Below the pieces are notes generated by a model that saw nothing but the letters and a program-made list of their open reading frames with translations, was not told where the DNA came from and searched no databases. DNA of 64,000 nucleotides from Flavobacterium sp. 9R (GTDB lineage Bacteria; Bacteroidota; Bacteroidia; Flavobacteriales; Flavobacteriaceae): the NCBI RefSeq assembly GCF_902506345.1, contig NZ_LR733413.1:2977974-3041973 (forward strand), in the 5' to 3' direction. A program made the position numbers and the translations under genes. Below, piece by piece: positions 18,370 through 26,669 of the stretch (within the stretch, counting starts at the first letter, position 1; the number at the start of each line of letters is the position of its first letter).

Positions 18370-19686
18370 ATGAAAATAGATAGAAAATCCTTCGATAAAA
18401 TTTTTGAATCAAAATTTTGGATTAAATTAAAAGAAAGTATTGTTCCGTTTGAGAGCACACCTGTTAAATCAAAGTTCTTAGATGAATTATATTCAGGAAT
18501 AACAGAGTTTACCTATAATCCTAAGAATCCCCGGGATTATATTGTTATAAATAAACATAATGGAATTTCACGTTATGTACCTACTTTTTCAAGAAAAGAT
18601 TATTGTGTTTATTTCTTGTGTATTAAACTACTAGAAAACGAAATAGCTATTAACAGAGTAAATGGCACATACGGAGGGTGGACTCTCGGGAATCCAATTA
18701 GGTTAAAAGAGGAACAGGAAATTCTTGAATTGGACTATATTCCTTTTAACACAATCAACGAATTTGCATGGGCTAACGAATGGCAATCTTTTCAAAATAT
18801 AGCAAAGACATACAGAGATTTAGACGATTGGAATTATTTTATAAACCTTGACATTGCAAATTTTTATGATTGTATCAATTTAACGATACTTGAAAGAAAA
18901 ATTAGGCACGTTGTTCCAAAATCTAAGCAAGATGTAGTAACATTGCTATTTCATTTTTTACAGAATTGGAATAAAAAATTAGAGGGATATAATTTGAAAA
19001 CGGTTGGAATCCCGCAGGATGAAATTGGCGATTGTTCGAGAATATTAGCAAATTTTTATTTACAAGACTATGACTTAATAATGAATAATTTGTGCGACAA
19101 ATATCAAGCTAAGTATATTAGATTTGCGGACGACCAAATAATTTACACTAAAGATTTGTTAACTGCAAGAAACATTCTTTTTGACGCTTCAAGAGAGTTA
19201 CTTAAAATTAATTTAAACTTTAATAGTAGTAAAGTAAAAGAATTTAATTCAAAGGATGAATTTGATTTTTATTGGTCTTTTGAAATATTTGAGTTGTTGA
19301 AAAGCAAAAATAATAAGAGAAAAATAAATTCAGCTATTGAGAAGTACTTCGAAAATTTGGATAGAAATTTAAAATTTAGAGATAATTCTGTCTTAAAAAG
19401 AATTCTTTCAATAGACAGTAAATTTATCGAGCTGAAATTTAAACATCGGTTGATATCAATGTTTTTTAATCCGGACTTTCTTGCTCAATTAACAGTATGG
19501 CATTTTAAAAGAATAAGAGAATTTATTAGTAATGATAATGATTTCTTTCAAGAGCTTGATAAAATGGTATACACAGTCCCGTTTAATTCATATCATTACA
19601 ATCTACTTGCATTTTATAAAATAGAAAGACCCGATTATAATTGTTCTGTTATTGAAAAAAGAATAGAAGAAATTAAATTAAAGTAA
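18370..19686 (+). CDS. Stand-alone reverse transcriptase, Abi/UG-like
   Basis: 438 aa RNA-directed DNA polymerase. Catalytic motifs: FINLDIANFYDCIN (D161), GIPQDEIGDCSRILANFYLQDYD region (213-235), FADD (252-255) and NFNSSKV. The tail of about 170 residues is helical and unlike a maturase X or HNH domain. The retron hallmark motifs (NAxxH, VTG) are not seen. The IPQ-x-S-R-LAN pattern resembles RTs of the AbiA/AbiK and DRT (UG) groups that abort phage infection. The defence role is inferred from that likeness and from the neighbourhood. Confidence 0.85.
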   Translation: MKIDRKSFDKIFESKFWIKLKESIVPFESTPVKSKFLDELYSGITEFTYNPKNPRDYIVINKHNGISRYVPTFSRKDYCVYFLCIKLLENEIAINRVNGTYGGWTLGNPIRLKEEQEILELDYIPFNTINEFAWANEWQSFQNIAKTYRDLDDWNYFINLDIANFYDCINLTILERKIRHVVPKSKQDVVTLLFHFLQNWNKKLEGYNLKTVGIPQDEIGDCSRILANFYLQDYDLIMNNLCDKYQAKYIRFADDQIIYTKDLLTARNILFDASRELLKINLNFNSSKVKEFNSKDEFDFYWSFEIFELLKSKNNKRKINSAIEKYFENLDRNLKFRDNSVLKRILSIDSKFIELKFKHRLISMFFNPDFLAQLTVWHFKRIREFISNDNDFFQELDKMVYTVPFNSYHYNLLAFYKIERPDYNCSVIEKRIEEIKLK

Positions 19687-19762
19687 ACGGGATTTTCTAT
19701 CCATTTTAAAGGATAATACTTTTTAGGGTATACTTTTTATTGTGAGGTTTCAACTAACTCAA

Positions 19763-19822
19763 TTTAGCAATTATTTAGCACTTTAACTAGCGCATATTCA
19801 CAAAATTAGCGTGTAATTAGCC
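19763..19822 (+). promoter_or_regulatory. Phased TTAGC motifs upstream of the serine recombinase
   Basis: Five (T)TAGC words at 19763, 19774, 19788, 19806 and 19817, mostly one helical turn (11 bp) apart, within 80 bp of the recombinase start. They may be binding sites for the recombinase or a regulator. Confidence 0.4.
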
Positions 19823-19842
19823 TTAACCTAAAAATGTGAAAT

Positions 19843-20445
19843 ATGAAAGTCCTTTATGTAAGAACTAGTACACTAGAACAAAAAACGGATAGACAACGAG
19901 TTAATGAAAAAGATTTTCAACTCTTGGTTGAGGACAAGTGTAGTGGTGCTATCCCCCTTTTTGAGAGAGATGGTGGTCGTCAATTACTTCGACTAATCGA
20001 GAAAGGAGTTTTAACGGAATTATATGTTTGGCAAATCGACAGACTCGGGAGATGTTTATTAGATATTCTCTCCAATATCAAATTTCTAACAGAGAAGAAA
20101 ATTTGTATTCATTTCATATCTCAAGGTCTAAGTACTATTCAACCCGATGGTACAGAAAACAACATTACTAAAATGATTATTTCGATTCTCGGCACTTTAG
20201 CAGAGATGGAAAGAAATATATCGCGAGAGAGACAAATGGAGGGGATAATGGTCGCTAAACTTAAAGGCGATGTTTATACTGGGAGAAAGAGGGGAAGTTC
20301 TGAGGATGTTTATAAATTCTTATCTAAACCAAAAAACTTAAAAGCTCTTGAATATATCAAGAAGGGTTATAAAAATGTTGAAGTGGCAAAGATTGTTGGA
20401 TTGCACTATAATACCGTAACTAAAATTAAAAAATTAAAACTTTAG
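19843..20445 (+). CDS. Serine recombinase (resolvase/invertase family)
   Basis: 200 aa. The catalytic domain begins MKVLYVRTSTLEQ with the nucleophile at Ser9. The family sequence VWQIDRLGRCLLDILSNI and the E-helix region (IISILGTLAEMERNISRERQMEG) are present. The C-terminal helix-turn-helix is short (NVEVAKIVGLHYNTVTKIKK). Small serine recombinases resolve or invert DNA between nearby sites. No inverted pair of long sites was found, so its substrate is unknown. It is 2 bp from the next gene. Confidence 0.9.
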   Translation: MKVLYVRTSTLEQKTDRQRVNEKDFQLLVEDKCSGAIPLFERDGGRQLLRLIEKGVLTELYVWQIDRLGRCLLDILSNIKFLTEKKICIHFISQGLSTIQPDGTENNITKMIISILGTLAEMERNISRERQMEGIMVAKLKGDVYTGRKRGSSEDVYKFLSKPKNLKALEYIKKGYKNVEVAKIVGLHYNTVTKIKKLKL

Positions 20446-20447
20446 AA

Positions 20448-20756
20448 ATGGCAAATCCCCAACTATACTCAAACTACAGACTAATAAATAATTTGTTGTC
20501 TAAAACGATAAGACAAGAATTTGGAAGTCATATCACAATAAATTTAAACCCACTAAAGTATATGTTGAATCGCACACATTATAGTTATTGGGTTGAAGGA
20601 GTTGAACAGGTGTCGTTAGATTTAAAACAACCTGTTTCTTTAAAAGAATTAAATCATATTGAGAGTAGATTGTTATCAAGTCTCAATATGATTCTTAAAT
20701 GTGTGGAGTTGGAAAATTTCAAGGAAATTAAAAAAGTAAATGTCCTAATTACTTAA
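20448..20756 (+). CDS. Hypothetical protein, 102 aa
   Basis: Not recognised. No signal peptide or membrane helix; mixed alpha/beta composition with SHITINLNPLKYML and IESRLLSSLNMILKC. It starts 2 bp after the serine recombinase stop, so the two are very likely co-translated. Its stop overlaps that of the convergent minus-strand gene by 4 bp. Confidence 0.6.
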   Translation: MANPQLYSNYRLINNLLSKTIRQEFGSHITINLNPLKYMLNRTHYSYWVEGVEQVSLDLKQPVSLKELNHIESRLLSSLNMILKCVELENFKEIKKVNVLIT

Positions 20757-21235
20757 AAAGGGAGTTCTTCATCCTCTATTTCGGGCACATCAACTTTCCC
20801 AATATATTGTATCTCGGACTTTTGTATCTTAAAAATATCGTTGGAAAACATTTTATTAAATTGATATTCGTCATTTTCGTGGCACTCTAATTCCAAAAAG
20901 GGAACGATATCTTTAACTCGTGTCTCCATTTCTTTAAAGTCTATTTTCTTCTTGGTTTCAAGGTAAATTCGGTACTGAACTAAATTATACGATTCGTTAA
21001 TAAAGTAAAATCCTTCCGGCTTGAGTTCATTATACCATTCTTGATTAGATTTTTTGTATTGTTCCGGACCAAATAGATTAGTAGTTAGTAATCTCCAAAA
21101 ATCGGTTTTGTCTTTAAAATGTTCATTAAAGATAATAGCATCAAAAGTAAGTTCAATACAATAGTAAATTTTACTCTTCTCTTTTATCAATTCGTTTAGT
21201 TGCTCTTTGATTTGTTCTCTTATTGATATTACCAT
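20753..21235 (-). CDS. Hypothetical protein, 160 aa
   Basis: Not recognised; acidic and cytosolic by appearance, ending EIEDEELPF. The central part (SNQEWYNEL..GFYF) resembles the 166-aa product two genes upstream (LTNREWFKNI.SGFYKY), suggesting distant paralogues. Overlaps the preceding gene by 7 bp. Third gene of a minus-strand trio. Confidence 0.6.
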   Translation of the reverse strand: MVISIREQIKEQLNELIKEKSKIYYCIELTFDAIIFNEHFKDKTDFWRLLTTNLFGPEQYKKSNQEWYNELKPEGFYFINESYNLVQYRIYLETKKKIDFKEMETRVKDIVPFLELECHENDEYQFNKMFSNDIFKIQKSEIQYIGKVDVPEIEDEELPF

Positions 21236-21840
21236 AGTTGTTGAAAATATTCTTTATTCAATTCTTGATGTTTGAATTTTTTTATGTTGTTGCCCAAATC
21301 GAACTTTATCATTTCTACGGGAAATAAGGGAATGTTTTTAATCCACTTGTGATTGATTTTGTTTTCTTTGAGAGAGGTTATTCTCTCAGGAGTCAATTGC
21401 TTAATGTTGTATTCAATAAAACATCGGTACGAAAAGATATCTGCATTACGGATATTTAATTTACCCTCATGATTTACCCGGTAGAAATGCAATATGATAT
21501 TGGGTAACTCTTTACCCATGGAATAGGAAACCGCAATCTTAAAGAAAGTTTTTGTGTCGGTTAATCGTGGTTTGATTTCTTCTAAGTATTTCATAATCCC
21601 CTCAGGAGAAAAATAGTTTTTTATATTTTCTTCAGTTGGTTCTATTATTACTTTCCACTCTTTAATATTCAAAGGATATTTTAGTTTTTCAATTTCAATA
21701 AATTGTCTTTCTATTCCATGGTACAGACTCTCACATTCCTCACTTTGTTGCGGGTAATCGCAATCGCTTTTAATCTCCACGGTCCCATCTTTTTCATTTT
21801 GTATTACGGGAAAACCGTAAATGTCATCTAATTTTATCAT
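21229..21840 (-). CDS. Hypothetical protein, 203 aa
   Basis: Not recognised. Begins MIKLDDIYGFPVIQNEKDG and has TEENIKNYFSPEGIMKYLEEIKPRL. No secretion signal or catalytic motif evident. Middle gene of the minus-strand trio. A 15-bp sequence just upstream (21855-21869) recurs in the promoter region of the trio. Confidence 0.6.
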   Translation of the reverse strand: MIKLDDIYGFPVIQNEKDGTVEIKSDCDYPQQSEECESLYHGIERQFIEIEKLKYPLNIKEWKVIIEPTEENIKNYFSPEGIMKYLEEIKPRLTDTKTFFKIAVSYSMGKELPNIILHFYRVNHEGKLNIRNADIFSYRCFIEYNIKQLTPERITSLKENKINHKWIKNIPLFPVEMIKFDLGNNIKKFKHQELNKEYFQQLW

Positions 21841-21854
21841 GTTATTGGTTTCAC

Positions 21855-21869
21855 TATAAATATCCCTGT
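21855..21869. repeat. 15-bp repeat upstream of the 203-aa gene
   Basis: ACAGGGATATTTATA on the minus strand, identical to 22510-22524. Each lies upstream of a gene of the minus-strand trio. Possible shared operator or mRNA leader. Confidence 0.5.
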
Positions 21870-21873
21870 CAAA

Positions 21874-22374
21874 TTAAAAGTCCCAATCAGGTTCAATAAG
21901 TTCTTGTAAAATCTCCACTTCGTAATAGTCCATCGTCTTTAATTTTCCAAAAGTTTCTGTTCCGGTTTTAATATCAAAAAGCGTGGTGAAGTATAGATTG
22001 TATAATTCCCAATCTTGAATTCCAATAGTAAGTTCTTTTGGTTTGGGTCCAATCTTATTTATTCGAACATTTAAGTCTAATTCAGTAATAGGGTTAATGC
22101 TACTAAATGCTAATACAATTTGTGTGGTATCTGTGGTTACGGAATATTTGTAAAAACCACTATCAATATTCTTAAACCACTCACGGTTAGTTAAACCGCT
22201 TGTTGCACTTTTGGAGTTGGATAACTTTTGGAACCATTTAGAAATCGAATAATTTTTATCGAAGAACTCATTAGAGTCATATTCTAATACGACTATCGCA
22301 AAAGGTTTATTGTTTTCTGCTTCTTTGAGGTTTTCAAGTAATACTCGAATCCTCTCTGTGTTTTTTTTGTTCAT
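21874..22374 (-). CDS. Hypothetical protein, 166 aa
   Basis: Not recognised. Begins MNKKNTERIRVLLENLKEAENN. It shares the W-Y/F-rich stretch REWFKNIDSGFYKY with the 160-aa product of the same cluster. First gene of the trio, divergent from the 246-aa gene across a 217-bp gap with a small palindrome. Confidence 0.6.
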   Translation of the reverse strand: MNKKNTERIRVLLENLKEAENNKPFAIVVLEYDSNEFFDKNYSISKWFQKLSNSKSATSGLTNREWFKNIDSGFYKYSVTTDTTQIVLAFSSINPITELDLNVRINKIGPKPKELTIGIQDWELYNLYFTTLFDIKTGTETFGKLKTMDYYEVEILQELIEPDWDF

Positions 22375-22474
22375 TGTGTCGCTTGTTTGATGTTGGCGAT
22401 AATCCCTTTTGAGGATTTTATACTGTTTATTATGTGTTTTTGGATTTTACTAGGTCTGTTTCTACGCTAAAAAG

Positions 22475-22488
22475 GTACTTCCTAGTAC
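22475..22488. promoter_or_regulatory. Palindrome in divergent intergenic region
   Basis: GTACT-TCCT-AGTAC between two divergent transcription units; a plausible operator. No experimental support. Confidence 0.35.
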
Positions 22489-22509
22489 ATATAAAACACT
22501 TGTTTATAT

Positions 22510-22524
22510 TATAAATATCCCTGT
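22510..22524. repeat. 15-bp repeat, second copy
   Basis: Identical to 21855-21869, in the region between the divergent genes. Confidence 0.5.
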
Positions 22525-22577
22525 TTTTGCGTAAGACTATAATTGTCTAAGGAAATAGAAAAGTCGTAAAGTTGTTT

Positions 22578-22585
22578 TACCTTTG
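22578..22585 (+). promoter_or_regulatory. -7 box immediately before the 245-aa gene
   Basis: TACCTTTG ends only 6 bp before the ATG at 22592, so the transcript should be almost or fully leaderless. Confidence 0.55.
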
Positions 22586-22591
22586 TACTCT

Positions 22592-23329
22592 ATGGACTTA
22601 AATAAATTAGAAAAAAATTTAACAAGGTTTGACGATAACGTTGTTATGATGGTTGATTACTTAAAGCAATCATTGGAAAATTTTTATGATGTCCATAAAG
22701 CATCAATTGAGAACTATGACAATTGGAAAATCAATTGTGAAAAAGAAGAGTACCTAAGAAATCCTGACTATAAAATATACCAACTTAAAAATCGTAATTC
22801 TATTCCAAGTGTTGTTGCTAATGTAAAATGGAAATTTCTCTATGATGGAGAATATCTAAAGAATAAGGCTACTATGGTTTATTTAGGCAACATTACTCAA
22901 TACCCCGATTTAGAAAACGATGAAGTGCTTCTTAAAAATGTTAATGGAATAATAACCAAACATTTTAATCTTAAATCTCCTTCATCAATCATTGACCCTA
23001 ATGATTTAAAGTTAAATAAAGATGAGGTGGAGTTATATTATTATTGGAAGAATAAGTTAATAGAATTAGAATATAGATTAACCCCAATTTATTATCTATC
23101 ACAATCTAAAAATGATAACCCCGAACAAAAAATAATCAATATTAAATGGGGATTTGAAGTAATGGGGAAACCAAATAAACCTCGTTATATTCTAAAGAGG
23201 TACTCGGTTGATAAAAGATTTATTGATAATTTAGATAACCCGGATTTAGATTTTCAACTAAAAATGATTGTAAAAGAGCATATTTCTAAAGTTTGCCCTG
23301 TTTTTTTTCACCCTCCAATTAAAAATTAA
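22592..23329 (+). CDS. Hypothetical protein, 245 aa
   Basis: Not recognised. The frame is open from a TTG at 22583, but that codon is inside the -7 box, so the ATG at 22592 is chosen (MDLNKLEKNLTRFDDN). Charged, soluble-looking, with many Tyr and Lys residues and no evident motif. Divergent from the minus-strand trio and followed by the ParB-methyltransferase gene, which has its own promoter. Confidence 0.65.
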   Translation: MDLNKLEKNLTRFDDNVVMMVDYLKQSLENFYDVHKASIENYDNWKINCEKEEYLRNPDYKIYQLKNRNSIPSVVANVKWKFLYDGEYLKNKATMVYLGNITQYPDLENDEVLLKNVNGIITKHFNLKSPSSIIDPNDLKLNKDEVELYYYWKNKLIELEYRLTPIYYLSQSKNDNPEQKIINIKWGFEVMGKPNKPRYILKRYSVDKRFIDNLDNPDLDFQLKMIVKEHISKVCPVFFHPPIKN

Positions 23330-23404
23330 TTCATACAAAACACTAGTAAAATCAGCACTTAACATTTTATTTTAAAATATTATTGATTTTTTTCGGTCTA
23401 AATG

Positions 23405-23437
23405 TTTGCATAATTCATTAATGCTTTTGTATCTTTG
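23405..23437 (+). promoter_or_regulatory. Promoter of the ParB-methyltransferase gene
   Basis: TTTG (23405-23408) and TATCTTTG (23430-23437), 21 bp apart, a good Bacteroidota -33/-7 pair. The leader to the ATG is about 125 nt and includes a hairpin TGACG/CGTCA at 23519-23535. Confidence 0.65.
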
Positions 23438-23568
23438 CAGAGGAATTACAACTAATACCGGTTTTTAGGTAATTCAATGTTCTTATAAGTTCGAAGTGAG
23501 AAACCACTATAAAATTTTTGACGAGAACACCGTCAGAAAACCCTGTTCATTCTAAAAACTTATTTATT

Positions 23569-25026
23569 ATGAACAATTTTTTACAAACGCCTAAAATTTC
23601 TGTGGTGGCTCCACAAAAGTTGAAGAGAAATTCAACAACTCATTTCATGTATGTAGTTCCTGTGAACTACGATGAGATTCGTAACAATATCCAAGAGTTT
23701 GGATTATTGACCCCTTTATTAGTGAATTTAGATTATGAGATAATCTCCGGTAATCTTCGTCATCAAATTGCAATCGACTTGGGTCTTAAAGAAGTACCTG
23801 TTGTTTTTATTGATGCCCCTGAGGATATGAAAGCTATTTTGTCTGTATCTACTAATAAATTTAGAGTAAAATCTATTGTTGAGATTGCATCAGAGATTAG
23901 ATTTTATGAAGAGTATTATTCTGTAGGTAGAGGAACAAGAACAGACCTTAATCCTCAAGTAAAAGTTATGAAAGAAGAAAAGGATTCGGCTTTTAATTCT
24001 ATAGGTCAATACAAAGTAAATAAAGTTAAATCTATTGAAAAGAAAGTTGTTCAGTTACACGGTAAGAATATTGAAAAAATCAATAAAGAATTTTCGAGAG
24101 TAGATAGGGATGAAATTACTTTAAATGAATTAGATAAAAGGTTGGATAGAGAGTTACTTAAACTAAATAACAAATCTGTTATTCCAAAGAATTACGAATT
24201 TATTACGGAGAAGGTAAAAATATACAACTCATCTTGTGGTGATTTATATCATTTAGAGGATGAATCAATACAAACAATAATCACGTCTCCTCCCTACTTC
24301 CAAATGAGAAATTACGGAACTGGTAAAAAACAACTTGGTCTTGAAAAGGAAGTTATGGACTTTATCAATAATCTATGTGATTTATTTGAAGACTCAAAAA
24401 GGGTATTAAAGAACGACGGTTCATTGTTTGTTAATATAAATGATTGTGTGATTAACGGTGAGTACCAAAGTGTTCCTGAACTGTTTTTGATTGAAATGAA
24501 GAGACGACGTTGGAAGTATGTAGACCAATATCTTTGGTTGAAAACTAACGCTCAGTTTACTCCAGGTAATAGAAGTGTAAGGAATTTCGAACCAATATTT
24601 CATTTTGTTAAAAGTGATGATTATTATTTCAACGACACTTGGTTAACTGAATTTATTGATGATAATCATTCAATATCGATGGGGACAAAAAAGAAATATC
24701 CAAAACTAGTCTCAGGACTTGATTTCAGAGATAATATTTTAACCAATGCTAGTTCTAATACTTTAGAATTACGAAATAAGTGTAAAACTGATGGTAATTT
24801 TTTAATGGAACATTCGGCGACGTATCCACTTTCCCTGCCCTTAATTTTTGTTTTATCTACTTCTAAACCCGGGGATAAAATTTTAGATATGTTCAACGGA
24901 ACAGCATCAACCGGTGAGGTGTCCGTTTTAACAAACAGGGATTATGTAGGATATGAATTAAATCCACAATTCATTATGGCATCTAAAGTTAGGTTAGAGG
25001 GTTATGAATTAGGTCAAGTAGCGTAG
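23569..25026 (+). CDS. ParB-like domain fused to a DNA methyltransferase
   Basis: 485 aa from the ATG at 23569 (an earlier frame start at 23518 is a TTG in the leader). Residues about 25-120 are a ParB/Srx-like domain (EIISGNLRHQIAID, GLKEVPVVFID). After a charged linker comes a beta-class methyltransferase: TSPPY at 239-243 precedes the SAM-binding DMFNGTASTG (440-449). The SPPY form is usual for N4-cytosine enzymes, though N6-adenine is possible. No partner nuclease is adjacent, so it is likely an orphan that protects or marks the element's DNA. Similar fusions occur in phages and other mobile elements. Confidence 0.87.
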   Translation: MNNFLQTPKISVVAPQKLKRNSTTHFMYVVPVNYDEIRNNIQEFGLLTPLLVNLDYEIISGNLRHQIAIDLGLKEVPVVFIDAPEDMKAILSVSTNKFRVKSIVEIASEIRFYEEYYSVGRGTRTDLNPQVKVMKEEKDSAFNSIGQYKVNKVKSIEKKVVQLHGKNIEKINKEFSRVDRDEITLNELDKRLDRELLKLNNKSVIPKNYEFITEKVKIYNSSCGDLYHLEDESIQTIITSPPYFQMRNYGTGKKQLGLEKEVMDFINNLCDLFEDSKRVLKNDGSLFVNINDCVINGEYQSVPELFLIEMKRRRWKYVDQYLWLKTNAQFTPGNRSVRNFEPIFHFVKSDDYYFNDTWLTEFIDDNHSISMGTKKKYPKLVSGLDFRDNILTNASSNTLELRNKCKTDGNFLMEHSATYPLSLPLIFVLSTSKPGDKILDMFNGTASTGEVSVLTNRDYVGYELNPQFIMASKVRLEGYELGQVA

Positions 25027-25064
25027 TTGCAAAAATTAGTTATGAATTAAAAAATTAAAAGGAT

Positions 25065-25274
25065 ATGAACATAGAAAATAGATATTTAAACGTGGCTCAA
25101 CTTGCTGAGTATTTACAAATTTCAAAATCAAACATTTATAAAAGAACTACAAACGGTTCTATTCCAATTATCAAAATGAGAAAAAGAGTTTTATTCGATA
25201 AATATGAAATTGATAGATGGATGAGTAACGGATGTGATTCAAATTTCGAAATGCCAACACTAAAAGCAGCATAA
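25065..25274 (+). CDS. Excisionase-like helix-turn-helix protein
   Basis: 69 aa, MerR/excisionase-type (HTH_17): YLNVAQLAEYLQISKSNIYKRT followed by VLFDKYEIDRWM. It ends 4 bp before the integrase start, the usual position of a recombination directionality factor. Confidence 0.85.
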   Translation: MNIENRYLNVAQLAEYLQISKSNIYKRTTNGSIPIIKMRKRVLFDKYEIDRWMSNGCDSNFEMPTLKAA

Positions 25275-25278
25275 TTAT

Positions 25279-26487
25279 ATGGCTACATTCACATTAGTTT
25301 TAGACACTCGACTGAAAATGAAAAATGGGAAGTACAATCTTTCTATTCGAGTTCTAAACGGTAAGGAGCAGATTTATTTACAATTGTCTAAAATGACGAA
25401 AGAACAGTACAATCATATTTTTGTAAAAAAATCTATGGATGTAAGTTGTAGAGAGTTTAGAAAAAGTTGTAATGAAAGTTTAGCAAAGAGCGAAAGTTTA
25501 TTTACGGAGATTAAACCATTTAATAAACAAAAGTATAGAGAACAATTCTTTAAGGTTGAAGGGACAAATACAAATTCATTATTATTAGGTGACTTGTTTG
25601 ATAGATTTATAGATAACTACAAAGGTTTAAAGTTATCTAGTATGAAGCATTACAAATACACAAAACTTGTATTTGAAAATTATAGTCCCAATGTTAATAT
25701 ATTAGATGTTAATCTCTCGTTTATAAATCATTTTGTAAAAGATAGAACTCAAGCAGGAATTAGTCAAAGTACGATTGAATCTAATCTTCGTAATCTAAGG
25801 AGGATTGTAAATTATTTCACAAACGAGGAGAAGATTTTACCCTCATATTATCAGTACCCATTTGGCAAAGGTGGATATAGTATTCAAAACTTATTCCCAA
25901 GTAAATTAGTATTGACTAACGATGAGATTAAAAATATAATTAACATGACTGAATTTGATTCTCCACAACAGGAATATGCAAGAGATATTTGGGTTATGTT
26001 ATATCGATGTAACGGCATCAATTTTGCAGATTTACTTAGAATGAGATGGGTAGATGTAAGAGGAGAGTGTATTGAGTTTTTTAGAAAAAAGACAGAGACT
26101 ACAAGAAAAAGCAATAGAAAAAAAATTATGGTTCCACTCACTAATGAATTGAAGTCACTTATTGATAAAGTTGGTGTTAAGGACAGTGCTTTTATACTTG
26201 GTAAATTAAAAGAAGGTTATACAGATAATATGTTTGATAACAAGAGTCATAAATGGAAGGCTATAATTAACGCTCAGTTGGAATTGATAACACAAAAATT
26301 GAATTTATCGGTACCACTAAGAACAAAGAGTGCAAGAGATTCCTATGCAACAACTCTCAATAGAGCCGGAGTATCAAAAGATAAGATAGGAGAAATGTTA
26401 GGACATGCAAACTCAATTGTGACAGAACATTATATTGCGAGTTTAGATAGAGAGACTGTATTTCAAGTAAATAAACACCTTTTATAA
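25279..26487 (+). CDS. Tyrosine integrase of the element
   Basis: 402 aa. An N-terminal arm-binding domain (residues 1-90), a SAM-like core-binding domain (about 100-185) and a catalytic domain. Visible catalytic residues are R353 in SARDSYAT, H376 in LGHANS and the nucleophile Y385. The position before R353 is Ser where His is common. The first catalytic Arg is not obvious in the LYRCNGINFADLL motif. It lies 180 bp from attR and is expected to integrate at the 3' part of the tRNA gene. Confidence 0.93.
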   Translation: MATFTLVLDTRLKMKNGKYNLSIRVLNGKEQIYLQLSKMTKEQYNHIFVKKSMDVSCREFRKSCNESLAKSESLFTEIKPFNKQKYREQFFKVEGTNTNSLLLGDLFDRFIDNYKGLKLSSMKHYKYTKLVFENYSPNVNILDVNLSFINHFVKDRTQAGISQSTIESNLRNLRRIVNYFTNEEKILPSYYQYPFGKGGYSIQNLFPSKLVLTNDEIKNIINMTEFDSPQQEYARDIWVMLYRCNGINFADLLRMRWVDVRGECIEFFRKKTETTRKSNRKKIMVPLTNELKSLIDKVGVKDSAFILGKLKEGYTDNMFDNKSHKWKAIINAQLELITQKLNLSVPLRTKSARDSYATTLNRAGVSKDKIGEMLGHANSIVTEHYIASLDRETVFQVNKHLL

Positions 26488-26498
26488 GGTGTTTTTTT
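26473..26498 (+). terminator. Terminator of the integrase gene
   Basis: Perfect 9-bp stem AAACACCTT/AAGGTGTTT with a TTAT loop and T run. The left arm overlaps the last codons of the integrase. Confidence 0.85.
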
Positions 26499-26545
26499 AT
26501 TTAAGGATGTAGCCTAATTATTGTCAAATAAATCCCCTCATTTAC

Positions 26546-26569
26546 AAGCAAGATTTCAAGCAAGATTTT
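26546..26569 (+). repeat. Possible integrase arm-type sites, right end
   Basis: Two copies of AGCAAGATTT in tandem about 100 bp inside attR, matching the pair at 8644-8667. Confidence 0.5.
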
Positions 26570-26669
26570 GGGTAAAATGATGATAAAAAATGATAAATAA
26601 AAGAAAATATAAAAATCATAACTTGTTGAAGGTCAATAAATACGGGGCTTTACAAAGTCCTTTTGAGAC

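Noticed and set aside
18370..19686. Group II intron or retron assignment of the reverse transcriptase
   Set aside because: No maturase, HNH or intron domain V sequence nearby, and no NAxxH or VTG signature of retron RTs.
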